A stretch of 6,222 nt of DNA from Faecalicoccus sp. (GCA_017941505.1 JAGAWH010000158.1:1-6222); one strand, 5' to 3'; shown: positions 1-5,929, counted from the stretch's first letter. Program-made: numbers and translations. Notes: generated from the letters alone by a model not told the origin.

Positions 1-172
1 GAATAGCTCCTTCATTTAAAATTTTATAAATCAGCTGTTCGGTTGTGATTTCGTCCAATTCCAGCCATGATTTTTCACCTACGGTCACTGAAAGCGGACA
101 CATGTCAAAGCCTAAAGCTGCAGCTTGTTCGCTGTTATACAAAGCGGAAGAATCCGTTACTAATCTAATCAT
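1..172 (-). CDS. DegV family protein, N-terminal part (truncated by window edge)
   Basis: Fifty-seven codons are visible, beginning MIRLVTDSSALYN and running off the left edge, so the C-terminal part is missing. The opening strand followed by VTDSSA is the hallmark of DegV proteins, where this loop helps bind a fatty acid. The later CPLSVTVGEKSW stretch and the ITTEQLIYKI helix match the usual order of the DegV N-terminal lobe. DegV-type proteins of Firmicutes (FakB) present fatty acids to the kinase FakA for phospholipid synthesis, but many paralogues exist and which lipid this one binds cannot be told. The ATG is preceded by AGGAG at 184-188, 11 bases upstream, a slightly long spacing. The gene is divergent from the DUF1836 gene, with 111 bases between the two starts. 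Confidence 0.88.
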   Translation of the reverse strand, partial: MIRLVTDSSALYNSEQAAALGFDMCPLSVTVGEKSWLELDEITTEQLIYKILNEGAI

Positions 173-196
173 AATAAAAACATCTCCTTTTGAATT

Positions 197-225
197 ACGG
201 TATCATCTTTAGTATTTAAAGTCAA
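197..225 (-). promoter_or_regulatory. Putative promoter of the degV-type gene
   Basis: On the minus strand TTGACT (220-225) is a near-consensus -35 element. It is followed after 17 bases by TACCGT (197-202), a poor -10. Transcription would begin about 18 bases upstream of the ATG, at the ribosome binding site. The weak -10 makes this tentative and may mean that an activator is needed. Confidence 0.35.
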
Positions 226-268
226 GACACATAGTTTTAAAAACCATATAGAAAAGTGTTAATAATTA

Positions 269-277
269 TGTTATATT
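269..277 (+). promoter_or_regulatory. Extended -10 promoter of the DUF1836 gene, start site at the initiation codon
   Basis: TG at 269-270, one base, then TATATT at 272-277 form an extended -10 element. No good -35 lies 17 bases upstream (TAGAAA), which extended -10 promoters can tolerate. Six bases separate the -10 from the ATG at 284, so the predicted first transcribed base is at or next to the start codon. This agrees with the absence of any ribosome binding site there. Confidence 0.45.
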
Positions 278-283
278 ATTCTC

Positions 284-811
284 ATGGACAGAATTGCAGA
301 AGAATTAGTGGCTTACCGCTTTCCCCGCTGGAATGAATTACCAAGCTTTGATATCTATATGGATCAGGTGTTATATATATTGAACAATGTATTGGGTCCT
401 TTATATTTTCATCCGGAAGAAGCTGTGGTAACTGCCAGTATGGTAAACAATTATGTTAAAAACTCACTGTTAAAGCCACCCGTAAAAAAACATTATGATC
501 ATACACATATCGCCTTTTTAATTGTGGTTTGTGTATTAAAACGCTGTTTTTCGCTCAGGGAAATCTCTGTATTGATCGATATTCATGCTCATATGGAAGG
601 AAGCAGTTTAGAGATGGCATATAATCGTTTTGCGGATTATTTTGAATTATATCTGCATGAGATTTTTAAAGACGGAAATGTAGATGCCATCCATCTACCC
701 GATGATATTCTTTATGAACAGCAGCTACTTGCCAATGTGGTACAATCTGTTGTCACAAAGATGTATGCCCAATACTGTATTGAAATTGCCATCCAAAATG
801 CCCAAAAATAA
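284..811 (+). CDS. DUF1836 domain protein, probable HTH regulator
   Basis: A 175-residue protein with the DUF1836 signature: YRFPRWNELPSFDIYMDQV at residues 11-29, MVNNYVK at 53-59, PPVKKHY at 65-71, then the hydrophobic helix AFLIVVCVLK and SLREISVLI near 90-98. The central part resembles a MerR-like helix-turn-helix, so a DNA-binding role is likely, but no target or reaction is established for the family. Length is normal for the family. The ATG at 284 is the only ATG in frame before the conserved region. It has no Shine-Dalgarno sequence and sits just below a -10 element, so the message may be leaderless. A GTG at residue 9 with a weak AGAAG upstream is the alternative start. It is divergent from the degV-type gene and may regulate it; that is inference from position only. 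Confidence 0.85.
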   Translation: MDRIAEELVAYRFPRWNELPSFDIYMDQVLYILNNVLGPLYFHPEEAVVTASMVNNYVKNSLLKPPVKKHYDHTHIAFLIVVCVLKRCFSLREISVLIDIHAHMEGSSLEMAYNRFADYFELYLHEIFKDGNVDAIHLPDDILYEQQLLANVVQSVVTKMYAQYCIEIAIQNAQK

Positions 812-815
812 ACAA

Positions 816-842
816 ACCCGCTCAACAAAGCGGGTCTTTATT
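816..842. terminator. Bidirectional intrinsic terminator between convergent genes
   Basis: ACCCGCT (816-822) pairs perfectly with AGCGGGT (829-835) around a six-base loop. On the plus strand CTTTATTATTTAT follows. On the minus strand TTTGTTTATTTTT follows, the better U-tract. It lies 4 bases after the DUF1836 stop and 5 bases after the stop of the convergent hydrolase-family gene, so it can serve both. Confidence 0.85.
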
Positions 843-1557
843 ATTTATATCCTTTTCCCTGCATATAAACAGGCGGCCAAGCCTTCATGACAGGTGCATC
901 CAACTTGATTTTAAAATCACAATAATCACCATCTTCAAAGCAGGTATGTTCACGATACAGCGGCAGGTTATAATGTCCAAGCATCACATAGTCCAGATTA
1001 CACAGATACGGCATATATCTCTCATATCCAAACTTCCTGGCAAACAAAGCCAGGGGACACACTAAATTATGATAGCTGAAATCATATCCCTTTTCCGGCG
1101 GAATCTGCGTTTTTGTCTCAAAGCTTCCGGGATATTTAGCGGCATTTGCAGCATTCTTTCGATCTTTTTTTGTATAAACCAATTCAGCGAGTTTCGGATT
1201 ACGAAGTGCCTTTCTTGCGATGGCAGTTACAAGCTTTGACTCTGCATCAAAATACCTTTCATAACAAATTACCATTAAATGACCTGCTTCATGAAGCTCC
1301 ATCCCGTATTTTTTGAGTATCTCACCCATGGCCACAAAATAGTATGCACCGGTAAGATTGGAAGTTCCGCTCACATCATCTCCGCCGATATAAGGGAAAT
1401 GCTCTAAAAGATTTTTATCGTAATACTCCCATATCTCCTCTAAAGTCTCTACATATGGCTTTCCGGTTTGGTTTTCTAATTCCGGTGCAATATGTTTAAG
1501 ATAATCATTCATAGTCTTTTTCAACTTCTTTTTATTTTGGGCATAATATTCATGCAT
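841..1557 (-). CDS. L-2-amino-thiazoline-4-carboxylic acid hydrolase family protein
   Basis: With the start at 1557 the protein has 238 residues. The C-terminal third carries the pattern of the ATC hydrolase family: CP at 167-168, C186 and D189 in YLCNLDYVM, R202, T205, and GDYCDF at 210-215 in a REHTCFEDGDYCDF segment. The founding enzyme opens the thiazoline ring of L-2-amino-thiazoline-4-carboxylate to S-carbamoyl-cysteine on the way to L-cysteine in Pseudomonas. Most relatives in anaerobes have never been assayed, so the substrate here is unknown. No signal peptide or membrane segment is seen; it is probably cytosolic. An ATG six bases upstream (1563) is possible, but AAGGAG lies only 2 bases from it and 8 bases from the chosen ATG. 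No other cysteine-pathway gene is next to it, and it appears to be a single-gene unit. Confidence 0.78.
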   Translation of the reverse strand: MHEYYAQNKKKLKKTMNDYLKHIAPELENQTGKPYVETLEEIWEYYDKNLLEHFPYIGGDDVSGTSNLTGAYYFVAMGEILKKYGMELHEAGHLMVICYERYFDAESKLVTAIARKALRNPKLAELVYTKKDRKNAANAAKYPGSFETKTQIPPEKGYDFSYHNLVCPLALFARKFGYERYMPYLCNLDYVMLGHYNLPLYREHTCFEDGDYCDFKIKLDAPVMKAWPPVYMQGKGYK

Positions 1558-1565
1558 ACTCATAT

Positions 1566-1571
1566 CTCCTT
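1566..1571 (-). promoter_or_regulatory. Shine-Dalgarno site that decides the start at 1557
   Basis: AAGGAG on the minus strand is followed after 2 bases by the upstream ATG (1563-1561) and after 8 bases by the second in-frame ATG (1557-1555). Eight bases is the usual spacing and 2 is too short for initiation, so the protein most likely begins MHEYYAQ. Confidence 0.75.
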
Positions 1572-1625
1572 ATTTACCAAATCAGGCACTTTAAACAAAG
1601 TCTTAATAAATATCAACTCATATAT

Positions 1626-1631
1626 AGTATA
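1626..1631 (-). promoter_or_regulatory. Putative -10 of the hydrolase-family gene
   Basis: TATACT on the minus strand would place the transcription start near 1619, giving a leader of about 60 bases. The best -35 at 17-18 bases (TAGCGA or TTAGCG, 1649-1655) is poor and lies in the inverted repeat at 1641-1656. A weaker alternative upstream is TTGAAA, 17 bases, CATATC. Confidence 0.35.
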
Positions 1632-1640
1632 AGCCTATAA

Positions 1641-1656
1641 GTTAGTATTCGCTAAC
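1641..1656. repeat. Inverted repeat GTTAG-N6-CTAAC, possible operator
   Basis: GTTAG (1641-1645) and CTAAC (1652-1656) form a dyad with a six-base centre. It covers the spacer and -35 position of the putative promoter for the hydrolase-family gene. This placement would suit a repressor site, but five-base arms can arise by chance in AT-rich DNA and no cognate regulator is adjacent. Confidence 0.35.
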
Positions 1657-1709
1657 CGATATGGCAGGAATATGTCCTTTTTTCAAGTTTTCAAAGACCT
1701 GTCAAACGC

Positions 1710-1740
1710 AAAAAAATGGTACAGCCTTAAGCTATACCAT
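1710..1740 (-). terminator. Intrinsic terminator after the DUF1015 gene
   Basis: On the minus strand ATGGTATAGC (1740-1731) pairs with GCTGTACCAT (1725-1716), ten pairs including one G-U, around a five-base loop. Seven U follow (1716-1710, the first being the last stem base). It lies 8 bases after the DUF1015 stop codon and closes the icd-DUF1015 unit. Confidence 0.92.
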
Positions 1741-1748
1741 CTATTTGT

Positions 1749-2990
1749 CTATCTTTCAATTTCGTGAATGAACAGTCCGCTGCGAATCTTAGGTTCAAAC
1801 CAGGTTGACTTTGGCGGCATTAATAAGCCGGCATCCGCTACCGCAAACAATTCCTGTATATCTGTTGGATACATACCAAAGCTTACAGCCGGATGATTCT
1901 GCCCATGGACGCGTTTTTCTAACTCATCCAGGCCGCGAATGCCTCCCATAAACTCAATCCTTTGATCGGTACGCGGATCTTGAATATTTAAGATCGGCAT
2001 CAATACCTCATCCTGCAGCAAAGCGACATCCAAAGATTCTACCGGACCGCTGTTTCTTCTTGTTTTGACTTCATCTTTTACATCCAGTTGATACCATCCG
2101 GAAGGCAGATACATCATGATTTGACCTTTATGTGCAGGATATCTTTTGGAAGCCTTTGCGATTGTAAAAACAGTTTCCAGCTTCTTTAAGAATTCTTCTT
2201 CGGTAAGGCCGTTCAAATCTTTCACAAATCGGTTATAGTCAATAATTTTAAGCTCGTTATCCGGGAAAAGCACACTTAAGAAATAGTTGAACTCTTCACT
2301 TCCGTCATAATCCGGATGTGCTTCTCTTCTTTTTAAAGCGACCTGAACCGCTGAAGCAGCACGATGATGTCCATCCGCAATGTAGGTATAAGGAACCTTT
2401 TCAAATAATGCAGAAAGTGCTTCTGTATCTTCCACGATCCATGCACGATGCGTGATTCCATCTTCTGCGGTAAAATCATACAATGGTTTTTCCGCTTTAA
2501 CGGCATTGATGATTTGATTGATATCTTCACGATGACGATAAGCTAAGAAGATCGGTCCTGTTTGGGCAGAACATACATCCACGTGATGAATGCGGTCCTG
2601 TTCCTTCTTTTTCATCGTATTCTCGTGTTTGCGGCAGATGTTATTTAAATAATCATCCACACTGGATAAAGCGACAAGTCCTGTTTGAGAACGTCCATCC
2701 ATCGTTAATTCATAAATATAGAAACATGGATTCTCTTCGCGAACAAAGATATCCTTTTCAATCCACTCCTGCAGCATTTCGTTTGCCTTTTCATAGACAT
2801 CATCCGCATACATATCATGGGTTGGCTCAAACTGTGTTTCCGGTCTGTCGATATTTAAAAACGCATACGGTCGGTTCACGACAAAATCTGCAGCTTCTGT
2901 GCGGGAATATACATCATAGGGCAGCGAAGCGACACGATCAGCCAAAGCCTCATGCGGTCGCACTGCTTTAAATGGTTTCACTACAGCCAT
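1749..2990 (-). CDS. DUF1015 family protein
   Basis: With the ATG at 2990 the protein has 413 residues, normal for the family, and begins MAVVKPFKAVRP like its relatives. Family blocks in order: SLPYDVYS (22-29), NRPYAFLNIDRP (39-50), HENTMKKKEQDRIHH (122-136), YIADGHHRAASA (203-214), LFPDNELKIIDYNR (241-254) and a C-terminal VSFGMYP. The DGHHR motif recalls the ParB/sulfiredoxin-like fold, in which an archaeal free-serine kinase is known; activity here is unproven. In many Firmicutes and Bacteroidetes DUF1015 genes sit beside serA/serC, but here the neighbour is icd. The frame stays open upstream to a TTG at 3026 overlapping icd, but conserved family sequence starts at the ATG. It follows icd by 28 bases, so co-transcription is likely, and ends at a strong terminator. 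Soluble, no signal peptide. Confidence 0.85.
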   Translation of the reverse strand: MAVVKPFKAVRPHEALADRVASLPYDVYSRTEAADFVVNRPYAFLNIDRPETQFEPTHDMYADDVYEKANEMLQEWIEKDIFVREENPCFYIYELTMDGRSQTGLVALSSVDDYLNNICRKHENTMKKKEQDRIHHVDVCSAQTGPIFLAYRHREDINQIINAVKAEKPLYDFTAEDGITHRAWIVEDTEALSALFEKVPYTYIADGHHRAASAVQVALKRREAHPDYDGSEEFNYFLSVLFPDNELKIIDYNRFVKDLNGLTEEEFLKKLETVFTIAKASKRYPAHKGQIMMYLPSGWYQLDVKDEVKTRRNSGPVESLDVALLQDEVLMPILNIQDPRTDQRIEFMGGIRGLDELEKRVHGQNHPAVSFGMYPTDIQELFAVADAGLLMPPKSTWFEPKIRSGLFIHEIER

Positions 2991-3006
2991 ATTGTTTGTG
3001 CAAATT

Positions 3007-3013
3007 CTCCTTT
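3007..3013 (-). promoter_or_regulatory. Shine-Dalgarno of the DUF1015 gene, unusually distant
   Basis: AAAGGAG is a strong site, but 16 bases separate it from the ATG at 2990. No ATG, GTG or TTG lies in frame at normal spacing. The spacer contains the small dyad TTTG-CA-CAAA, which might shorten the effective distance if folded. Translation may instead be coupled to termination at the icd stop, immediately upstream. Confidence 0.5.
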
Positions 3014-3018
3014 CGATC

Positions 3019-4230
3019 CTAGGCAAGCGCCTGTTCCAGACGACTTCTTACCTGAGCGATAAATTCATCGGTTAATACTTCATGAGTCTCAATACCTTCT
3101 GCAAGCATACACAGATCCTTAGTCATATATCCGGCATTCAGCGTATCTAAACATGCCTGTTCCAAACAATCTGCATAGTGCATCAAATCTTCAAGACCAT
3201 CCTTTTCGCCTCGTTTACGTAAAGCCCCTGACCAGGCAAAGATTGTTGCCATCGGATTGGTCGATGTTTTTTCTCCTTTTAAGTAGCGGTAGTAATGACG
3301 TGTAACCGTTCCATGGGCCGCTTCATACTCATAATTTCCATCCGGAGAGACAAGAACACTTGTCATCATCGCAAGGGAGCCAAAGGCAGTGGATACCATA
3401 TCGCTCATTACATCGCCATCATAGTTCTTACATGCCCAGATCATTCCACCCTTGGAACGGATTACACGGGCAACGATATCATCAATTAAAGAATAGAAAT
3501 ATGTGATTCCTGCTTCTTCAAATTTTGCCTTATATTCTGTTTCGTAAATCTCTTCAAAGATATCTTTGAAAGTATGATCATATTTCTTAGAAATCGTATC
3601 TTTGGCACCGAACCAGAGATCCTGTTTTGTAGTAAGAGCAAATTCAAAACAGCTTCTAGCGAAGGAGATAATGGAATCATCCTTATTGTAAGAACCCTGC
3701 AGTACACCCTTTCCTTCAAAATCAAAGATTGTCTGGGAAGTCGTATTTCCATCTTCATCCGTGAATGTTAATAGGGCTTTACCCGGCTTTTCAACACGCA
3801 TTTCGCTGCATCGGTATACATCTCCATACGCATGACGGGCAATCGTAATCGGCTTTTTCCAATTGCGCACAGCCGGCTTAATGGACTCAATCATGATTGG
3901 AGCACGGAATACCGTGCCATCCAGAATTGCACGGATCGTGCCGTTCGGGCTTTTCCACATTTCATGAAGGTTATACTCTTCCACACGCTGTGCATTCGGT
4001 GTGATGGTTGCACATTTTACGGAAACTCCGTATTTTTTATTGGCATTGGCTGCATCAATCGTTATCTGATCTCTTGTCTTGTCTCGATTTTCCAAGCCTA
4101 AGTCATAATATTCTGTTTTTAAATCTACAAATGGACAGATTAGTTCATCCTTGATCTGTTTCCAAAGAATTCTTGTCATTTCATCGCCATCCATCTCAAC
4201 TAATGGCGTTTTCATTTGAATTTTAGTCAT
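3019..4230 (-). CDS. icd: NADP-dependent isocitrate dehydrogenase (homodimeric, eukaryote-like type)
   Basis: A 403-residue cytosolic enzyme that oxidatively decarboxylates isocitrate to 2-oxoglutarate, producing NADPH. It matches the subfamily that includes human IDH1 almost end to end. Visible blocks are SPNGTIR (94-100) and R110 for isocitrate, ARHAYGDVYR (131-140) with R132 and catalytic Y139, and the metal-binding aspartates D250, D273 and D277 in LIDD and NYDGDVMSD. HGTVTRHY (306-313) follows, whose Arg-His pair reads the 2'-phosphate of NADP, and then STNPMATIFAW (323-333). No key residue is missing. AAAGGA stands 6 bases before the ATG. A promoter with a perfect TATAAT lies just upstream, and DUF1015 follows in the same unit. 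In an anaerobe it probably feeds 2-oxoglutarate to glutamate synthesis; aconitase and citrate synthase genes are not in view. Confidence 0.96.
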   Translation of the reverse strand: MTKIQMKTPLVEMDGDEMTRILWKQIKDELICPFVDLKTEYYDLGLENRDKTRDQITIDAANANKKYGVSVKCATITPNAQRVEEYNLHEMWKSPNGTIRAILDGTVFRAPIMIESIKPAVRNWKKPITIARHAYGDVYRCSEMRVEKPGKALLTFTDEDGNTTSQTIFDFEGKGVLQGSYNKDDSIISFARSCFEFALTTKQDLWFGAKDTISKKYDHTFKDIFEEIYETEYKAKFEEAGITYFYSLIDDIVARVIRSKGGMIWACKNYDGDVMSDMVSTAFGSLAMMTSVLVSPDGNYEYEAAHGTVTRHYYRYLKGEKTSTNPMATIFAWSGALRKRGEKDGLEDLMHYADCLEQACLDTLNAGYMTKDLCMLAEGIETHEVLTDEFIAQVRSRLEQALA

Positions 4231-4260
4231 ATAAAATCCTTTCTCTGTTACAACGCTACT

Positions 4261-4290
4261 ATTATAACCATTTCATGAATTCACATGCAA
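4261..4290 (-). promoter_or_regulatory. Promoter of icd-DUF1015
   Basis: On the minus strand TATAAT (4266-4261) is a perfect -10. TTGCAT (4290-4285) is a half-matching -35, 18 bases away. The predicted start near 4254 gives a leader of about 24 bases containing the ribosome binding site. The spacer carries the eight-base palindrome TGAATTCA. No terminator is visible between the preceding reductase gene and this promoter, so readthrough into icd is also possible. Confidence 0.6.
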
Positions 4291-4300
4291 CAATTGATTT

Positions 4301-5197
4301 TTATCGATAAATACCGGCATTCTTTTCTTCCAATGCCTTAATAAGATGATAAATCATATCATTATACGGTGTCTGTAACCCCTTCTTTTCCGCCATGCGA
4401 ACCAGGGTACCGGAAAACATATCAATCTCTGTAGGCCGTCCGGCGTCCAAATCCTGAAGCGTAGAATAGCGGGCACCCGGGTTTTTCTCATAGATAAAAT
4501 CCGGACTTTTGGTGTCGATATAATCTAAATCAATTCCATAGGCATGCGCCGTTAAAATCACTTCTTCACGAAGCTTTGAGGCAATATAAGCCACATGTTC
4601 ACTTTTTTGATACGCCTCTATTCCGCAGGACAGTACTGCCTGAGGCAGGTTTTCTGAAATATTAAGAGCAAATTTGCTCCAAATTGCCTTTTGAATGTCC
4701 TTAACAGGATGTGTACACAAGGATGTATTTGAAAAAAACTGCTCCAATTGATCGTTTTGTTCATAGAAGATTCCCATATTCTCTCCTGCCGGAACTTCGA
4801 AGTTAACTTCACCACTTGCGCGCCTGGAAGCAATTTTGATGAGTGAATATATCATATGCTCCCTTCCGATCCGCTCACCAATGATCTCTTCAGAATCTAC
4901 TCCATTCAGCAGAGACATCACTATAGTTTTCTCTGAGACCATTTTGGCAATATCATCTAAACAGTCTTTCAAAGCATTGTATTTAACACTCACAATTAAT
5001 AAATCAACATCGTTTAATTCTTCCGGTTTTCTCACTTTTAACGAAATTTTTCTGCCGTTGATCATTCTTCCTTCTTTTTTTAACCGGTCATAACGCTCGG
5101 ATGATGCAGCTACATAAAAATCAGGGTATTGATTTAAACATTGAATGATATAAGATCCAATGGCTCCGGCTCCTAATAACACTACTTTTTTAATCAT
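4301..5197 (-). CDS. Ketopantoate reductase family protein (PanE/ApbA-like)
   Basis: A 298-residue protein, usual family length. The N-terminal Rossmann fold has GAGAIG at 9-14 for NADP(H), and VKYN (71-74) and LLNG with N98 match the ketopantoate reductase core. The C-terminal domain has WSKFALNISEN (173-183), whose K175 corresponds to the catalytic lysine. RYSTLQDLDAGRPTEID (243-259) follows, with S245 and E257 at substrate-binding positions. PanE reduces 2-dehydropantoate to pantoate for coenzyme A, but the family includes reductases of other 2-keto acids, and no pantothenate genes are nearby, so the symbol panE is withheld. GGAGGG stands 7 bases before the ATG. The gene is downstream of a GntR regulator, 41 bases away, behind a terminator overlapping the regulator's stop, which suggests conditional or separate expression. 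Confidence 0.88.
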   Translation of the reverse strand: MIKKVVLLGAGAIGSYIIQCLNQYPDFYVAASSERYDRLKKEGRMINGRKISLKVRKPEELNDVDLLIVSVKYNALKDCLDDIAKMVSEKTIVMSLLNGVDSEEIIGERIGREHMIYSLIKIASRRASGEVNFEVPAGENMGIFYEQNDQLEQFFSNTSLCTHPVKDIQKAIWSKFALNISENLPQAVLSCGIEAYQKSEHVAYIASKLREEVILTAHAYGIDLDYIDTKSPDFIYEKNPGARYSTLQDLDAGRPTEIDMFSGTLVRMAEKKGLQTPYNDMIYHLIKALEEKNAGIYR

Positions 5198-5216
5198 ACG
5201 AAAACCCTCCGTCTTT

Positions 5217-5245
5217 ATTATAAAAAAAAGATCTCCGTTTAGGAA
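5217..5245 (-). promoter_or_regulatory. Possible promoter of the reductase gene, overlapping the terminator
   Basis: TATAAT (5222-5217, minus strand) immediately follows the U-tract of the terminator at 5222-5251. TTCCTA (5245-5240) lies 17 bases upstream inside the hairpin as a weak -35. Transcription would start near 5210, at the GGAGGG site, leaving a leader of only about 13 bases. The perfect -10 could be an accident of AT-rich sequence. Confidence 0.35.
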
Positions 5246-5251
5246 ATCTTT
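5222..5251 (-). terminator. Intrinsic terminator overlapping the end of the GntR gene
   Basis: On the minus strand AAAGATTTCC (5251-5242) pairs with GGAGATCTTT (5236-5227), ten pairs including one G-U, around the loop TAAAC. Together with the last stem bases it makes eight consecutive U. The first three loop bases are the UAA stop of the regulator, and the left arm encodes its last residues, Lys-Ile-Ser. It separates the regulator from the reductase gene. Confidence 0.8.
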
Positions 5252-5886
5252 ATATTGATATAATATCGATCACCACGATAATAAGTTTCGCTGTACTTTA
5301 TAATTCTTCCTTCATCATTGCGATAAATAAGCTGTTTTAAGATCATCGGCTGTTTTTTGTTGATCTTTAACTGCTCACATACCCCATCCGGAGGTAATAC
5401 GGTTCGAATCGAAAGAGCAATATCTGCCGGTTTTTGATCAATGGCTTCAATTTCATCAAAATCTGCAGATAAATAATAACTGACAGAATAATTCATCTTG
5501 ACTTTATTGAGCGATGCGATCACAACCTTTGAGAAAAAGCGGGTCTGTTTATTAATTCCAAGTGCAGCTGAAGCTGTCTGGGATAACATTCTAAACTCTT
5601 CTTTTTCTGAATAATGAAAATCATCCTGTTTTTCATCCGGCCCTAACGGGATTTCTACTAATCCGGGTTTCCATGCCACAAAGGTTCCTACACCGCTTTT
5701 CCGCGAAATCAACCCCTCATTTTCCAAACATTTAAATGCTCCCCTTGCGGTAACACGAGATACCTTATACTCTTCTTGAATTTGAAGTTCTGTAGGAAGC
5801 AATTCGCCAAAGGCGATTTCACCATTGAGAATTTTATTTCGAATTTCATTGGCAATCACTTCATAAATTGGTAATTTCCGTTCCAT
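5239..5886 (-). CDS. GntR family transcriptional regulator with UTRA domain (HutC type)
   Basis: A 215-residue regulator. Residues 1-72 are the GntR winged helix: LPIYEVIANEIRNKILNGEI, then PTELQIQEEYKVSRVTARGAF as the helix-turn-helix, and LISRKSGVGTFV as the wing. Residues from about 80 to 213 form a UTRA effector domain, ending with the typical IIKYSETYYRGDRYYINI strand. UTRA usually binds a sugar phosphate, amino-acid derivative or similar small metabolite, which here is unknown. The protein is about 20-30 residues shorter than typical HutC-type regulators, with the difference probably in the linker and start of UTRA. AGAGGG lies 8 bases before the ATG. Three TGTTATAACA palindromes around its promoter suggest autorepression. 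The downstream reductase gene is the likeliest other target. Confidence 0.9.
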   Translation of the reverse strand: MERKLPIYEVIANEIRNKILNGEIAFGELLPTELQIQEEYKVSRVTARGAFKCLENEGLISRKSGVGTFVAWKPGLVEIPLGPDEKQDDFHYSEKEEFRMLSQTASAALGINKQTRFFSKVVIASLNKVKMNYSVSYYLSADFDEIEAIDQKPADIALSIRTVLPPDGVCEQLKINKKQPMILKQLIYRNDEGRIIKYSETYYRGDRYYINIKIS

Positions 5887-5900
5887 AATATTTTCCCTCT

Positions 5901-5910
5901 TGTTATAACA
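5901..5910. promoter_or_regulatory. Operator candidate 1 (TGTTATAACA)
   Basis: A perfect ten-base palindrome in the 5' leader of the GntR gene, just upstream of its ribosome binding site. Its centre is 19 bases from that of candidate 2. The GT...AC outer bases fit the general pattern of GntR-family operators. Confidence 0.6.
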
Positions 5911-5919
5911 TTTATATCT

Positions 5920-5929
5920 TGTTATGACA
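5920..5929. promoter_or_regulatory. Operator candidate 2 (TGTTATGACA)
   Basis: A copy of the palindrome with one changed base. It covers the predicted transcription start of the GntR gene and touches its -10, a classic position for a repressor to block initiation. Confidence 0.6.

Noticed and set aside
684..890. 68-codon plus-strand ORF overlapping the DUF1836 gene
   Set aside because: It is an alternative frame of the DUF1836 gene, runs through the terminator at 816-835 and shows no family features.
1700..1706. TTGACA on the minus strand as a -35 for the hydrolase-family gene
   Set aside because: The hexamer is perfect, but the sequence 17 bases on (AAAAAG) is no -10, and the next candidate is about 25 bases away.
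2726..2971. 81-codon plus-strand ORF inside the DUF1015 gene
   Set aside because: It is antisense to a well-conserved coding region, has no ribosome binding site and has no recognisable domain.
2991..3026. N-terminal extension of the DUF1015 protein from a TTG at 3026
   Set aside because: The extra 12 residues are encoded by the icd end and the ribosome binding site itself, and family homology begins at the ATG at 2990.
3832..4101. 89-codon plus-strand ORF inside icd
   Set aside because: It lies opposite the catalytic core of isocitrate dehydrogenase, and its composition follows from the codons of that gene.
4836..5093. 85-codon plus-strand ORF inside the reductase gene
   Set aside because: It is a shadow of a clearly coding minus-strand gene and has no independent start signals.
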